A stretch of DNA of 64,000 bases from contig CANGLD010000001.1 of NCBI GenBank assembly GCA_947454475.1, positions 21,915 through 85,914 on the forward strand, given 5' to 3'. Source of the DNA: Oxalobacteraceae bacterium (GTDB lineage: Bacteria; Pseudomonadota; Gammaproteobacteria; Burkholderiales; Burkholderiaceae_D). A model generated the notes under the pieces. That model was not told the origin of the DNA. It did no database searches and saw only the letters and a list, made by a program, of their open reading frames with translations. Positions 30,011-40,740 of the stretch are shown one piece after another. How positions within the stretch are numbered: position 1 is the stretch's first letter; each line of letters opens with the position of its first letter. The position numbers and the translations under genes are program-made.

Positions 30011-31435
30011 TTAATAACGATATTGCTCAGGTTTGTATGGACCGTCTTGCTTCACACCGATGTACGCTGCTTGCTCTTCAGTCAGTTCAGTTAATTGTGC
30101 ATTCAGTTTTTGTAACTGCAAACGCGCAACCTTCTCATCCAAATGCTTAGGCAAGGTATACACACCGATAGGATAATCCTTAGTGCGGGTATATAACTCG
30201 ATTTGAGCAATGGTTTGATTCGCAAATGATGAGCTCATGACATAGGAAGGATGGCCGGTACCGCAACCGAGATTAACCAAACGACCTTCTGCTAACAAGA
30301 TGAGACGCTTACCATCTGGGAACACGATGTGATCCACTTGTGGCTTAATGTTTTCCCATGTGTATTGCTTGAGTGCGGCAACTTCGATTTCATTGTCGAA
30401 GTGACCGATGTTACAAACAATCGCTTGGTCTTTCATTTTTTTCATGTGTTCATGGGTGATCACATGATAGTTACCGGTTGCAGTGACAAAGATATCTGCA
30501 TGTTCTGCAGCGTAATCCATAGTCACAATACGATAACCTTCCATTGCAGCTTGCAATGCACAGATAGGATCAATCTCTGTCACCCATACTTGCGCAGACA
30601 AAGCACGCAATGCTTGTGCTGAACCTTTGCCCACATCGCCATAGCCAGCAACAACAGCTACTTTACCTGCGATCATGACGTCAGTTGCACGTTTGATGCC
30701 ATCAACTAAGGATTCACGGCAGCCATACAAGTTATCGAACTTGGATTTGGTGACGGAGTCATTCACGTTAATTGCTGGGAAGGCCAATTTACCTTCTTTG
30801 TGCATTTGATATAAACGATGCACACCCGTCGTGGTTTCTTCTGTTACGCCTTTGACGTGCGCTAAACGAGTTGAATACCAAGTTGGATCGGTTTTCAGTT
30901 TTGCTTTGATAGAGTTGAAGAGGCAAACTGCTTCTTCAGAATCTGGATTGTTCAAGACGCTTAAGTCTTTTTCTGCACGTGTACCTAAGTGCAGCAACAT
31001 GGTGGCATCGCCGCCATCATCCAAAATCATGTTGGTGTAGCCGCCATCAGCCCATTCAAAAATACGATGGGTGTATTCCCAATATTCGTCTAAGTTTTCA
31101 CCTTTGACTGCAAACACAGGTGTACCTGCTGCTGCAATTGCAGCTGCTGCATGGTCTTGAGTTGAATAGATATTGCAGGATGCCCAACGCACTTCTGCAC
31201 CCAGTGCTTCCAGAGTTTGGATTAACACTGCGGTCTGTATCGTCATATGCAACGATCCAGTAATGCGTGCGCCTTTTAAAGGTTGCGCTTTTGCGAACTC
31301 TTCACGAATTGCCATCAGACCTGGCATTTCGGTTTCGGCGATGCGGATTTCTTTATTGCCCCAGTCAGCTAAGCTGATGTCAGCAATGATGTAGTCAGTG
31401 AATGAAGAATTAACGGTTTTTAATACGGCGCTCAT
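30011..31435 (-). CDS. ahcY: adenosylhomocysteinase
   Basis: [75 protein letters not shown]; start at MSAVLKTV with RBS just upstream. Confidence 0.97.
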   Translation of the reverse strand: MSAVLKTVNSSFTDYIIADISLADWGNKEIRIAETEMPGLMAIREEFAKAQPLKGARITGSLHMTIQTAVLIQTLEALGAEVRWASCNIYSTQDHAAAAIAAAGTPVFAVKGENLDEYWEYTHRIFEWADGGYTNMILDDGGDATMLLHLGTRAEKDLSVLNNPDSEEAVCLFNSIKAKLKTDPTWYSTRLAHVKGVTEETTTGVHRLYQMHKEGKLAFPAINVNDSVTKSKFDNLYGCRESLVDGIKRATDVMIAGKVAVVAGYGDVGKGSAQALRALSAQVWVTEIDPICALQAAMEGYRIVTMDYAAEHADIFVTATGNYHVITHEHMKKMKDQAIVCNIGHFDNEIEVAALKQYTWENIKPQVDHIVFPDGKRLILLAEGRLVNLGCGTGHPSYVMSSSFANQTIAQIELYTRTKDYPIGVYTLPKHLDEKVARLQLQKLNAQLTELTEEQAAYIGVKQDGPYKPEQYRY

Positions 31436-31462
31436 CACGCCCTCCTTTTCTGTGAAAGAAAG

Positions 31463-31540
31463 TAACGTGAGCGCAGTTGCAAAATGACCAGCCAAGCCTG
31501 GCAGAGTGAAACTCTGTCGCAACGCTCCTTGGCAGGGCTG
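31463..31540 (-). ncRNA. S-adenosylhomocysteine (SAH) riboswitch
   Basis: Minus strand: CCAAGGAGCGTTGCGACAGAGTTTCACTCTGCCAGGCTTGGCTGGTCATTTTGCAACTGCGCTCACG, with the GGAGCGxTGC..CCAGGCTxGG..AACxGCGCTCA pattern of SAH riboswitches, just before the ahcY RBS. Confidence 0.93.
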
Positions 31541-31632
31541 TATTTTAATCTAATTTAGAACTTTTCTGCTTGACAGCTTGTTAAAGTGCTCACCAATTTG
31601 AATAAGTTTTCAAAAAATTAATATCTTTAATA

Positions 31633-31673
31633 AAAAAGGACTAGCCGCAAGATTCTGCAAGCTAGTCCTTTTT
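31633..31673 (-). terminator. terminator downstream of metK
   Basis: AAAAAGGACTAGC-cgcaagattctgcaa-GCTAGTCCTTTTT. Confidence 0.88.
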
Positions 31674-31688
31674 ATAGAGCGAGTGCTA

Positions 31689-32852
31689 TTAAATACCAGC
31701 CGCTGCTTTCAATGCTGCTGCCTTGTCCGTACGCTCCCATGTGAACTCTGGCTCTTCACGACCAAAGTGACCATAGGCTGCTGTTTTTTGATAAATAGGA
31801 CGTAGCAAATCCAGCATTTGCACAATGCCTTTAGGACGCAAATCAAAATGCTCACTCACTAAGGCTGCAATTTTTTCATCGCTGATTTTGCCGGTACCGA
31901 AAGTGGTCACCATCACCGAGGTAGGCTTAGCAATACCAATCGCATAAGAAATCTGAATCTGGCAACGTGAAGCCAGTCCAGCTGCAACAATGTTCTTGGC
32001 TACATAGCGACCTGCATAGGCTGCAGAGCGGTCTACCTTGGTAGGATCCTTGCCTGAGAATGCACCACCACCATGGGGTGCTGCCCCGCCGTAGGTATCG
32101 ACAATAATTTTACGACCGGTCAGGCCGCAATCACCTTGTGGACCACCGATCACAAATCGACCTGTAGGATTGACTAAATAACGGGTGTCTTTCAACCATT
32201 CTTTAGGCACGACTGGTTTGATGATGGATTCAATCGCTGCTTCTTCGATCTGCTTATGCTGCATTTCTGGCGCGTGCTGAGTAGACAGAACAATCGTGTC
32301 AATCGCTACTGGTTTGCCATCGACATACTTAAGCGTGACTTGTGATTTTGCATCTGGACGTAACCAAGATAAGCGGCCATCTTTACGCATTTGCGCCTGA
32401 CGCTCAACGATACGATGTGAGTAGTAAATAGCAGCAGGCATGAGCTCTGGCGTTTCATCGCAAGCATAGCCAAACATCAGACCCTGATCGCCAGCACCCT
32501 GATCGAGATCTAAGCCTTTGCCTTCGTCCACACCCTGCGCAATATCTGGTGACTGCTTGTCGTAGCACACCATGACTGCACAACCTTTGTAATCAATACC
32601 GTAATCGGTATTGTCATAGCCTATGCGCTTAATTGTGTCACGTGCCACTTTGATGTAATCGACATTCGCGTTGGTCGTGATTTCACCCGCTAATACGACT
32701 AAACCCGTGTTACAGAGAGTTTCAGCGGCAACGCGTGAACGTGGATCCTGTTCGAGAATCGCGTCGAGAATCGCGTCGGAAATTTGATCGGCTACTTTGT
32801 CCGGATGACCTTCAGATACGGACTCAGAGGTAAAGAAATATTCAGTTGACAT
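31689..32852 (-). CDS. metK: S-adenosylmethionine synthetase
   Basis: [60 protein letters not shown]. Confidence 0.98.
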   Translation of the reverse strand: MSTEYFFTSESVSEGHPDKVADQISDAILDAILEQDPRSRVAAETLCNTGLVVLAGEITTNANVDYIKVARDTIKRIGYDNTDYGIDYKGCAVMVCYDKQSPDIAQGVDEGKGLDLDQGAGDQGLMFGYACDETPELMPAAIYYSHRIVERQAQMRKDGRLSWLRPDAKSQVTLKYVDGKPVAIDTIVLSTQHAPEMQHKQIEEAAIESIIKPVVPKEWLKDTRYLVNPTGRFVIGGPQGDCGLTGRKIIVDTYGGAAPHGGGAFSGKDPTKVDRSAAYAGRYVAKNIVAAGLASRCQIQISYAIGIAKPTSVMVTTFGTGKISDEKIAALVSEHFDLRPKGIVQMLDLLRPIYQKTAAYGHFGREEPEFTWERTDKAAALKAAAGI

Positions 32853-33025
32853 GCAAGCTCCTTGTTAATGATTGACATAGTGTCGCGGTCAACCTAATGA
32901 GCCTGCGACGCTTTAGCGAAATTTATAGACCGCCTCGCAAGTTGTCTGTTAACTCGGCGGGTAACACTTCGTGGTATTTTACGCTTCTTGCTTCAATTCA
33001 GCAAAACCTCCTTACGACTTTTCGG

Positions 33026-33883
33026 ATGCTGCTGCGTTTTTTCCAGTTCCTTTCCATTTTTCCCTTGTCCTTCCTGCATGCTGCAGGCGTCTTGGCTGGA
33101 TGGTTTGTCTATCTTTTATCACCCGGACATCGCCGTCGCATGCGCGAGAATCTGACGCGCGCAGGCTATCTCGACTATCTACATGAAGCAGTGGCCGAAG
33201 CAGGCAAAAATATTTTTGAATTGCCTTTTATCTGGTGTGCGCCTGCGCAAAGAGTTTTAAAAACCGCTGTCATTCATGATTGGGAAATAGCGCAAAGTGC
33301 ATTAAATGCCGGCAAAGGAGTGATTTTTCTCACCCCGCATTTAGGTTGTTTTGAAATCATTGCGCAAGCCATCGCAAGTCGCGTTCCCTTAACAGCGTTG
33401 TATCGTCCACCAAAAAAGAATGCGCTCAAGCCTCTCATGGAGACTGCTCGCGAACGTGAACAACTCCATCTCGCACCGGCCAATCTTGCAGGTGTGCGCG
33501 TTTTATTAAAAACGCTACGTAAAGGTGGTGCTATCGGTTTATTACCTGATCAAGTACCGCAAGCAGGTGAGGGCGTGTGGGCAAAATTTTTTGGTAAATC
33601 TGCTTACACCATGACATTGCCAGGCAAATTAGCCAGTATGAGTGGTGCACAGCTCGTACTCTCCTATGCAAAGCGTTTACCACGTGGGGCAGGTTATGCC
33701 GTGCACTTTGAATTATTTGATGCACCGCTTCCTGAGCATGCATTAGATCAAGCCACACTCATTAACAGCGCGATGGAAAAACTGATCGCACGTTGTCCCG
33801 CTCAATATTTTTGGGGTTATAACCGCTATAAAGGCTCACCTGACAATGATGAAGCGCAGTTGCTTGAGAAAGTCGCATCGTGA
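33026..33883 (+). CDS. lipid A biosynthesis lauroyl-type acyltransferase
   Basis: LysoPLAT motifs: GVIFLTPHLGCFEI, ALYRPPKKN, GGAIGLLPDQVPQAGEGVWAKFFG, QYFWGYNRYK; start likely 33026 rather than 32897. Confidence 0.9.
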   Translation: MLLRFFQFLSIFPLSFLHAAGVLAGWFVYLLSPGHRRRMRENLTRAGYLDYLHEAVAEAGKNIFELPFIWCAPAQRVLKTAVIHDWEIAQSALNAGKGVIFLTPHLGCFEIIAQAIASRVPLTALYRPPKKNALKPLMETAREREQLHLAPANLAGVRVLLKTLRKGGAIGLLPDQVPQAGEGVWAKFFGKSAYTMTLPGKLASMSGAQLVLSYAKRLPRGAGYAVHFELFDAPLPEHALDQATLINSAMEKLIARCPAQYFWGYNRYKGSPDNDEAQLLEKVAS

Positions 33884-34758
33884 GATTACTGTTAGCGCTA
33901 ATGTGGTTGTTGCACTGGCTACCTTTACCTCTACTAGGACGTATTGGTAAAGGCATAGGCAGCTTATTATTTGTGTTCATGCGTAAGCGTAGACACATCA
34001 CACTCACGAATTTGCAACTTTGTTTACCTAACCTGACACAAGCTGAAAGACTGCATCTCGCGCGCAGCCATTTTCAATATTTCGCTCGTAGCGTATTAGA
34101 GCGCAGCATCTTATGGTGGGCCACACCTGCGCGACTATCTCGCTTAATTCAAGTCGTCTCTCCAGTACCGATTCAACAAATGATGAATCGCCCCACGATT
34201 TTTCTTTGCCCCCATTTTGTTTGCCTCGAAGTTGCGGGTGTCGCCATCACGATGCAAGCACCTGCCTGCTCTATTTATACAAAACAGCGCAATAAAATTT
34301 TTGATGCGGCTTTACGTAAAGGACGTTTGCGCTTCACACCGGATGAAAATAATTTACTGTCACGCGAAGCTGGGGTTAAACCTATTATTCGCGCTATGAA
34401 AAGTGGTCGAGCTTTTTTGATGTTGCCTGATATGGACTTTGGTGTGCGCGACTCTATATTCACATCTTTTTTTGGTGTTTCAGCTGCGACCTTAACTTCT
34501 CCGGCACGCTTAACGACTGCAACCGATGGGCAAATCATTCCTGTTGTCACTCGGTTTTTACCTTCTTATCAAGGGTGGCAAGTTATTTTTTATCCGCCAT
34601 GGGAAAACTATCCTGGCACTGATCTCAATGCAGCTACTCGCCGGATGAACGCCTTTATAGAAGAACGTGTACTAGAATCACCTGCAGAATATTTTTGGTC
34701 GCACAAGAGATTTAAAACGCGACCTGAAGGCGAAAAAAATGTTTATGCAATAGATTAA
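33880..34758 (+). CDS. second LpxL/LpxM-type lipid A acyltransferase
   Basis: IFLCPHFVCLEVAG, ..SGRAFLMLPDMDFGVRDSIFTSFFG, EYFWSHKRFKTRPEGE; GTGA overlap with preceding gene. Confidence 0.9.
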   Translation: MRLLLALMWLLHWLPLPLLGRIGKGIGSLLFVFMRKRRHITLTNLQLCLPNLTQAERLHLARSHFQYFARSVLERSILWWATPARLSRLIQVVSPVPIQQMMNRPTIFLCPHFVCLEVAGVAITMQAPACSIYTKQRNKIFDAALRKGRLRFTPDENNLLSREAGVKPIIRAMKSGRAFLMLPDMDFGVRDSIFTSFFGVSAATLTSPARLTTATDGQIIPVVTRFLPSYQGWQVIFYPPWENYPGTDLNAATRRMNAFIEERVLESPAEYFWSHKRFKTRPEGEKNVYAID

Positions 34759-34814
34759 CGTAGCTTACCCTCACACAGCTCTCCTACAAACTGCTTGCGA
34801 CTTATAATTAACTC

Positions 34815-35666
34815 ATGACTCTTAAATTTACAAAAATGCATGGCGCAGGCAATGATTTCATTGTGATTGATGCTATCAATCAGTCAGTCAATCTCACTAG
34901 CGACTTATGCAAACAACTTGCAGACCGTCGCTTTGGCATAGGCGCTGATCAAATTTTATTAGTTGAAAAATCACACACTAAAGACGTTGATTTTCGCTAT
35001 CGCATTTTTAACTCAGATGGTAGCGAAGTCGAGCAGTGTGGAAATGGTGCGCGCGCTTTTGTTAAATTTGTTGTTGATAAAGGTTTGACAGATCAACGTC
35101 AAATCAAAGTTGAAACGATGGCTGGCACTATCGCACCAAAACTAGAAGAAGATGGACGCATTACTGTGGACATGGGCGCACCTATTTTTTCTCCGAATCT
35201 CATTCCATTTGATGCACAAGGTTTGCAAAGCAGACAACAGCATGCTGCTGCTTTATGGCCGTTAAAGATTGGTGATGCAAGCGTTGAACTGTGTGTTGTT
35301 TCCATGGGCAATCCCCATGCAGTGCAGATAGTGCCTGATGCTGAAACCGCTGATGTTTTGCAATCAGGCCCTCTGATAGAAAATCATGTTCGATTTCCTA
35401 AAAGAGTGAATGCAGGCTTCATGCAAATTGTGGATCGTCATCACATACACTTACGCGTTTATGAACGAGGTGCTGGTGAGACTTTGTCTTGTGGTACTGG
35501 AGCTTGTGCAGCAGCAGTAAGTGGCATACAACGTGGTGTGCTTGATTCGCCTGTGAAAGTTACCACGCACGGAGGAACTTTGTCGATTGCTTGGGCTGGC
35601 GATCAACAATCTGTGATGATGACTGGTCCTGCTATGAATGTGTTTGAGGGCAGCATAGAAATTTAA
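34815..35666 (+). CDS. dapF: diaminopimelate epimerase
   Basis: [48 protein letters not shown]. Confidence 0.97.
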   Translation: MTLKFTKMHGAGNDFIVIDAINQSVNLTSDLCKQLADRRFGIGADQILLVEKSHTKDVDFRYRIFNSDGSEVEQCGNGARAFVKFVVDKGLTDQRQIKVETMAGTIAPKLEEDGRITVDMGAPIFSPNLIPFDAQGLQSRQQHAAALWPLKIGDASVELCVVSMGNPHAVQIVPDAETADVLQSGPLIENHVRFPKRVNAGFMQIVDRHHIHLRVYERGAGETLSCGTGACAAAVSGIQRGVLDSPVKVTTHGGTLSIAWAGDQQSVMMTGPAMNVFEGSIEI

Positions 35667-35702
35667 AGTTCGTTGAGAATATTGATGTATAAGGCATTCA
35701 CT

Positions 35703-37262
35703 TTAAGCACAGAGTGAATTGTTTAAGCTATGCCTTTTACGCGCGCTCATTAAATTTCGGAAACGATATAAACGCTGCCTATAATTTCCTTCTGCTGCGG
35801 TTGCATGCTCACTAAATTTTTCTCTTAATTGCTCAAATCTATCGAGTACTTGACGCTGCTCACCCGTTTTGATTTCTATTAATCGACGCCGGCTTCTAGG
35901 ATGTTCTTCTCGTATATCTACTTCTAAGCAATGCCCATGATCTGCTGATTCTATTTCTAACAGCAAGGCCTCTGCTCGCGTCAATCCAAACCAATAACCT
36001 AGCTCTATACGTACTGCTAAAAATGGATATTGCGCACTCAGCTCCCGATTAAATTTTTCTCTCGCACTACGAGCCCATTCTGAAAGTCGTACAGGTTGTG
36101 TGATTTTTTTTATCAGCTTAGTCGCTTCTGTACTACCTTGATCGCGCGCTTGTTGTAACCAATACAAAGCTCGTATATCGGAACGCGGATCATTTCTTCT
36201 TCCACGCCATGCTGCCAATCCTAATTCTAATTGCGCACGCATATGTCCAGTTTTTGCAGCCATCTCTAAATGTCTGCGAGCCTCTGCTAAACAGCGTCTA
36301 GAAAATTCTGGCTTAAGATAAATACGCGACATGACGTACCATGCTGCTGACAAACCTTGTTCTGCTGCTTGCGATAACCAACGTATCGCTTTTTTGTAGT
36401 GCGCCACACCCGGTATGGCATTAATCTTTGCGCCCGTATGGTCCATACGTGCCATCCACAAACCCAAAGAAAATTGGGCTTTGCTTTCTCCTGACTCTGC
36501 CAATATTTTTAAATACCTATCAATTAAATTGATATTGGTATCCATAGTCATGAGCAATGATGTCGCACAACGTGAAAAAATCTGTAGATCTTGCTCAGTA
36601 AATGACTTACGTTTTAATGCTGACGTCATTGCACGACGCTCACACTCTTGCGCTATCGGTAAAGCCCAAAATAAATATTTCACATAATCAAATTCACGCC
36701 ATGCACAATCTGCCATTAATCTTTGTGCGTCCACGATCCCACCTTTTGCAGCACGTGCCGCCCATTCCAATGCTATGGATCGCCTATCCATAATTTCTTT
36801 ATTCAGTCCTATAGGTGAGCGCGCTGCAAATTCCTTTGCGCCTTTTTGTTGCGCAAGCAACCACTGTCCTTGCGACAAGCCTGACTCAGCAGCGAAATGT
36901 AATGCCTGCAATGCTTTTTGTTGCAATGTGTGATGCGCTCGTGTCCAGTTAGCAAATACCAGCATCGCTAGTACTAAACCTGCACCGGGTTGTCCTTCTT
37001 CGAATGCACGCTCATACCAGATTGCTGCCCTCAATGGCTCACCAACTTGTGATGACACTTCGAATGGAATGTGAGCGCCTATCAAAATCCATGCATCTCT
37101 TTGGTTTTGTTCAGCTGCTCTTTCTAACCAATGCAAAGCAGTAGATAAACTTTTCGGTAATCCCCCGCCACCAAATAAATAACGTTTGCCCAATGCAAGT
37201 TGTGCGACAGCTTGACCAGCTCTTGCGGCACGAATAATCAGTAATTCATCACGATTTGCCAT
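35703..37262 (-). CDS. SEL1-like repeat protein
   Basis: Repeated Sel1 units such as ALHWLERAAEQNQRDAW, AIRWLSQAAEQGLSAAWYVMSRIY, ARRHLEMAAKTGHMRAQLELG. Confidence 0.85.
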   Translation of the reverse strand: MANRDELLIIRAARAGQAVAQLALGKRYLFGGGGLPKSLSTALHWLERAAEQNQRDAWILIGAHIPFEVSSQVGEPLRAAIWYERAFEEGQPGAGLVLAMLVFANWTRAHHTLQQKALQALHFAAESGLSQGQWLLAQQKGAKEFAARSPIGLNKEIMDRRSIALEWAARAAKGGIVDAQRLMADCAWREFDYVKYLFWALPIAQECERRAMTSALKRKSFTEQDLQIFSRCATSLLMTMDTNINLIDRYLKILAESGESKAQFSLGLWMARMDHTGAKINAIPGVAHYKKAIRWLSQAAEQGLSAAWYVMSRIYLKPEFSRRCLAEARRHLEMAAKTGHMRAQLELGLAAWRGRRNDPRSDIRALYWLQQARDQGSTEATKLIKKITQPVRLSEWARSAREKFNRELSAQYPFLAVRIELGYWFGLTRAEALLLEIESADHGHCLEVDIREEHPRSRRRLIEIKTGEQRQVLDRFEQLREKFSEHATAAEGNYRQRLYRFRNLMSARKRHSLNNSLCA

Positions 37263-37632
37263 GTTTCTAATGCAACTCCAGCTAATTTAGTTGAATGGCT
37301 TCAGGCGAAATTGCCGCCCAGCCTAGGCTTTTTGATGACGTACCCACCCACAACCAGCATTTAGTTTTTTTAGTCAGACAAAGCGCTTGCTGAAATCGTA
37401 GTACGCCACAAAAGTTATCAAATTGAGAAGCTCAACTGTGCGCTTTAGCTGGCTATCGCGTCAATGCGCTTAGTAGGAATAAAACAACAGCGCCTAGCGA
37501 AGCAGATTGTTTCGTCCAAGTTCATCGTGAATTGAACGCCGCGCTTTAAAACAGTTTCCATTTAAGAAATTAATGTTCAGCCATCCGACTTCTACGGATT
37601 TTCAACAAACGTTCATTTCTGAGGATGGAAAA

Positions 37633-38703
37633 ATGAAAAAATCAATCGCTGCACTCGCCGTTGCCGGCACCCTGTGTGGATGGGCTCAAGCTCAATCTGC
37701 AGTCAATATTTACGGCATAGTTGATATGGGTTACGTCAACGAACGTGGCGGTGCTGCAGGCTCAAACAGCAAACTCACTAGCGGAGCACAATCGGGTACC
37801 CGTCTAGGCTTTAAAGGCACTGAAGATTTAGGCGACGGCATGAAAGCCCTGTTCGTGCTGGAGACCAGTGTAAAAACAGATGAGGGTGGTTTCAATCAAA
37901 ACGGTACTGCATTCGGTAGACAAACTTTTGTGGGACTACAAAGCGACGGTGGCACACTGACTCTGGGTCGTCAGTACACTCCTTACTTCCTGACCATCAA
38001 TGCAGCCGATCCTTTTGCTTCCGGTACGGCTGGCACCGCACTGAATCTGTTCCCTAATGCGGGTAATGCTAACCGCATGAATAACTCCGTCAAATACGCC
38101 ACACCAAACATTGATGGCTTTAGCGGCGAAATCGCTTATGGCTTCGGCGAAGTACAAGGCAGTAGCGAAAAAAATCGTCAAATCGGTGGTTCTTTAGGTT
38201 ACGCAGCCAATGCGTTCAGTATCAAACTAGCGCATCACAATGTACGTAATGCGACTGACACTGATACAGCAAAAAATACATTATTGGGCGCCACTTGGGA
38301 TTTGGAAGTTGCCAAGATTTTTGCTGCTATTAGTGATAATCGTGGCATAGCTAGCTCACTATACCCAAGCACACTTACATTAACTCCAAATCTCAATCCA
38401 TATGGTTTACCTACCAATCCAGTCGCTTCTAGCAAAACGCGTGACTTCCTGATTGGTTTAAGTGTGCCTATCGAAAAACATACTTTCTTATTTTCTTATA
38501 TCAACAAGGATGATCGCGTTGCGAACAATGATGCTAACCAGGTCGCGATTGGTTACACCTATGCTTTATCCAAGCAAACCAATCTGTATGCAGCTTACGC
38601 GCGTATCAACAATAAAAATCAAGCCTCTTACACTGTAGGCAATAACTCTGAACCTGGTTCAGGCAACAAGGCGCTAAATCTTGGTGTACGCGTTTTATTC
38701 TGA
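37633..38703 (+). CDS. gram-negative porin (Burkholderiales type)
   Basis: MKKSIAALAVAGTLCGWAQAQSAVNIYGIVDMGYV; GSRLGFKGTEDLGDGMKALFVLE-like motif; terminal F. Confidence 0.93.
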   Translation: MKKSIAALAVAGTLCGWAQAQSAVNIYGIVDMGYVNERGGAAGSNSKLTSGAQSGTRLGFKGTEDLGDGMKALFVLETSVKTDEGGFNQNGTAFGRQTFVGLQSDGGTLTLGRQYTPYFLTINAADPFASGTAGTALNLFPNAGNANRMNNSVKYATPNIDGFSGEIAYGFGEVQGSSEKNRQIGGSLGYAANAFSIKLAHHNVRNATDTDTAKNTLLGATWDLEVAKIFAAISDNRGIASSLYPSTLTLTPNLNPYGLPTNPVASSKTRDFLIGLSVPIEKHTFLFSYINKDDRVANNDANQVAIGYTYALSKQTNLYAAYARINNKNQASYTVGNNSEPGSGNKALNLGVRVLF

Positions 38704-38796
38704 TCGTATGATTGAAGGGATAGAAAGCTTCCCTTGTATGTTGTTTAGCTTTCTGATTCATTGACTGTAACCGTTTTAATCTCCTCTGTAATTCAT

Positions 38797-38821
38797 GGGC
38801 ACCTAAGGGTGCCCTTTTTTT
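38797..38821 (+). terminator. rho-independent terminator after porin
   Basis: GGGCACC-taag-GGTGCCC followed by TTTTTTT. Confidence 0.9.
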
Positions 38822-39019
38822 ATGGGCGAGTATTTTTATGTCTAGTCTTGTAGGCTCTGACCAGTACAAATCTTCCTCTAGTAAAGACAGCCATATTTCA
38901 TCTACTCTTTTCCTCGCAGGTAGAGGTAGAATGCACGCAGTCCAAGAGCGCTTGGACCTCAGTAAATAGCTGTGCCTCATGTGCACCTATTTGATTATCA
39001 ACATAAGAATGAACTATCT

Positions 39020-39688
39020 ATGACCGCAACGCTAGACGCTCGCTCAGTTGCTCTTTATCTGAAAGACAATCCTCGTTTTTTTGATGACCATCCTGAGCTC
39101 CTCACTGGACTTAGACTCACCACTCAGCTTGGTGGTCGTACTGTCTCCCTACAAGAGCGACAAGCTGAAATTTTGCGTGAAAAACTCAAAGGTTTAGAGC
39201 TCAAGCTTTCCCATCTCAATCGCATAGCAAAAGAAAATGATGCCATCATGGCTAAATTTCATCTTTGGGTCGACGCCTTACTGCTATCGCATGACACGAG
39301 CAAATCGCCAGACACTTTATTAACCGCCATGCGCGAAGGTTTCGATATACAAAGTGTGAGCCTACGTTTGTGGGATGTGGCTGATGAACATGCAAGCGCA
39401 TGGTTTGCACAAAAAGTCAGTGATGAAACACGCGAGTTTGCTAATCAGTTGCATCAACCTTATTGTGGGCCAGCCTCGGGACAACCAGGTGTTGTTTGGT
39501 TGGATGATGCCGCTTCTATGCAATCCGTTGCTTTGCTTAGCTTGCAGCATTTATCTAGCAAAAAAAGTTTTGGTTTGTTAGTCCTGGGATCAACTGATTC
39601 ACAGCGTTTTTCAGCTGACCTAGCTACAGATTTTTTATCACGCATTGCTCACACAGCCAGTGCGGCATTGCAAATTATGGTGAAATAA
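39020..39688 (+). CDS. DUF484 family protein
   Basis: VALYLKDNPRFFDDHPELLTGLRL; FGLLVLGSTDSQRFSADLATDFLSRIA; directly upstream of xerC. Confidence 0.88.
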   Translation: MTATLDARSVALYLKDNPRFFDDHPELLTGLRLTTQLGGRTVSLQERQAEILREKLKGLELKLSHLNRIAKENDAIMAKFHLWVDALLLSHDTSKSPDTLLTAMREGFDIQSVSLRLWDVADEHASAWFAQKVSDETREFANQLHQPYCGPASGQPGVVWLDDAASMQSVALLSLQHLSSKKSFGLLVLGSTDSQRFSADLATDFLSRIAHTASAALQIMVK

Positions 39689-39697
39689 CTATCGCCT

Positions 39698-40666
39698 GTG
39701 AGTAATACTGCTGATCAGAATGTCATTCAAGATTATCTGCATTATTTGCAGATACAAAGGCAGTATTCTGCTCACACGATTAGTAATTACCAGCGCGATC
39801 TCTTGCAATTAGTCACATTAGCAAGTGATCAAAATACTTTAGCGAAGCTAACCCATTTCGATATACGTCGCTACACAAGCAAGCTCCATGCACTTGGTCT
39901 GTCGGCCGCGACAATCGCTAGAAAATTATCCGCATGGCGAGGATTTTTTTCTTGGCTAGCGCATCGTCAAGCCATGGAATCGAATCCTGTCACTGGTGTG
40001 AAAGCACCGAAACGCGGCAAAGCTCTGCCAAAAGCATTAAGCGTAGATGATGCTATGCATTTAGTAAAAAGCACGCTTTCAGATGCCGAAGAAAATTCTC
40101 CTGATGTCATCTGCAATGCCGCTATGTTTGAATTGCTTTATTCAAGCGGCTTACGAGTTTCTGAATTAACCAGTCTAGATATTAGCTATACAAAAAATAC
40201 CGAGCATCTATCAACAGCGTGGATAGATCTCAGCTCAGCAGAAGTTACTGTCACAGGCAAAGGAAACAAACGGCGTAGTGTCCCTATGGGCGCAGCAGCT
40301 GTCACTGCTCTACGAAATTGGATAGAAGTACGAAATACATTTATTTCACAAATTGCTAACGCTGATACCGCAGCACTTTTTTTGACTAGTCGAGGCAAAC
40401 GTATGACGCCGCGCATAGTACAAGAGCGCTTGAAAAAACATGCCCGCTTAATTGGTATACCGAGCAATGTTCATCCTCATGTTTTACGTCATTCATTTGC
40501 CTCTCATGTTTTACAATCTTCAGGAGATTTGCGGGCTGTACAAGAAATGCTAGGTCACGCATCTATCGCATCCACACAGGTATACACTTCTTTAGATTTT
40601 CAAAGATTAGCGCAAGTGTATGATGCAGCACATCCTAGAGCTAAAAAACAAAACAGCCCTAGCTAA
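39698..40666 (+). CDS. xerC: tyrosine recombinase XerC
   Basis: YSAHTISNYQRDL; ELLYSSGLRVSEL; HVLRHSFASHVLQSSGDLRAVQEMLGHASIASTQVYTSLDF. Confidence 0.95.
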   Translation: MSNTADQNVIQDYLHYLQIQRQYSAHTISNYQRDLLQLVTLASDQNTLAKLTHFDIRRYTSKLHALGLSAATIARKLSAWRGFFSWLAHRQAMESNPVTGVKAPKRGKALPKALSVDDAMHLVKSTLSDAEENSPDVICNAAMFELLYSSGLRVSELTSLDISYTKNTEHLSTAWIDLSSAEVTVTGKGNKRRSVPMGAAAVTALRNWIEVRNTFISQIANADTAALFLTSRGKRMTPRIVQERLKKHARLIGIPSNVHPHVLRHSFASHVLQSSGDLRAVQEMLGHASIASTQVYTSLDFQRLAQVYDAAHPRAKKQNSPS

Positions 40667-40740
40667 AACTGCAAACTCTCACACCCGCTTTTGCAGAATA
40701 ATTCACCATCATCAGCTATTATTTTTTACATTAAGACCCT

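Noticed and set aside
37318-37333. AGCCTAGGCT palindrome followed by TTTTT as terminator
   Set aside because: Palindrome has no loop, and its T-run side does not follow a + strand gene; probably chance.
39698-40666. Tyrosine recombinase as marker of an integrative element
   Set aside because: Sequence and DUF484 neighbour fit housekeeping XerC; no att repeats or cargo seen.
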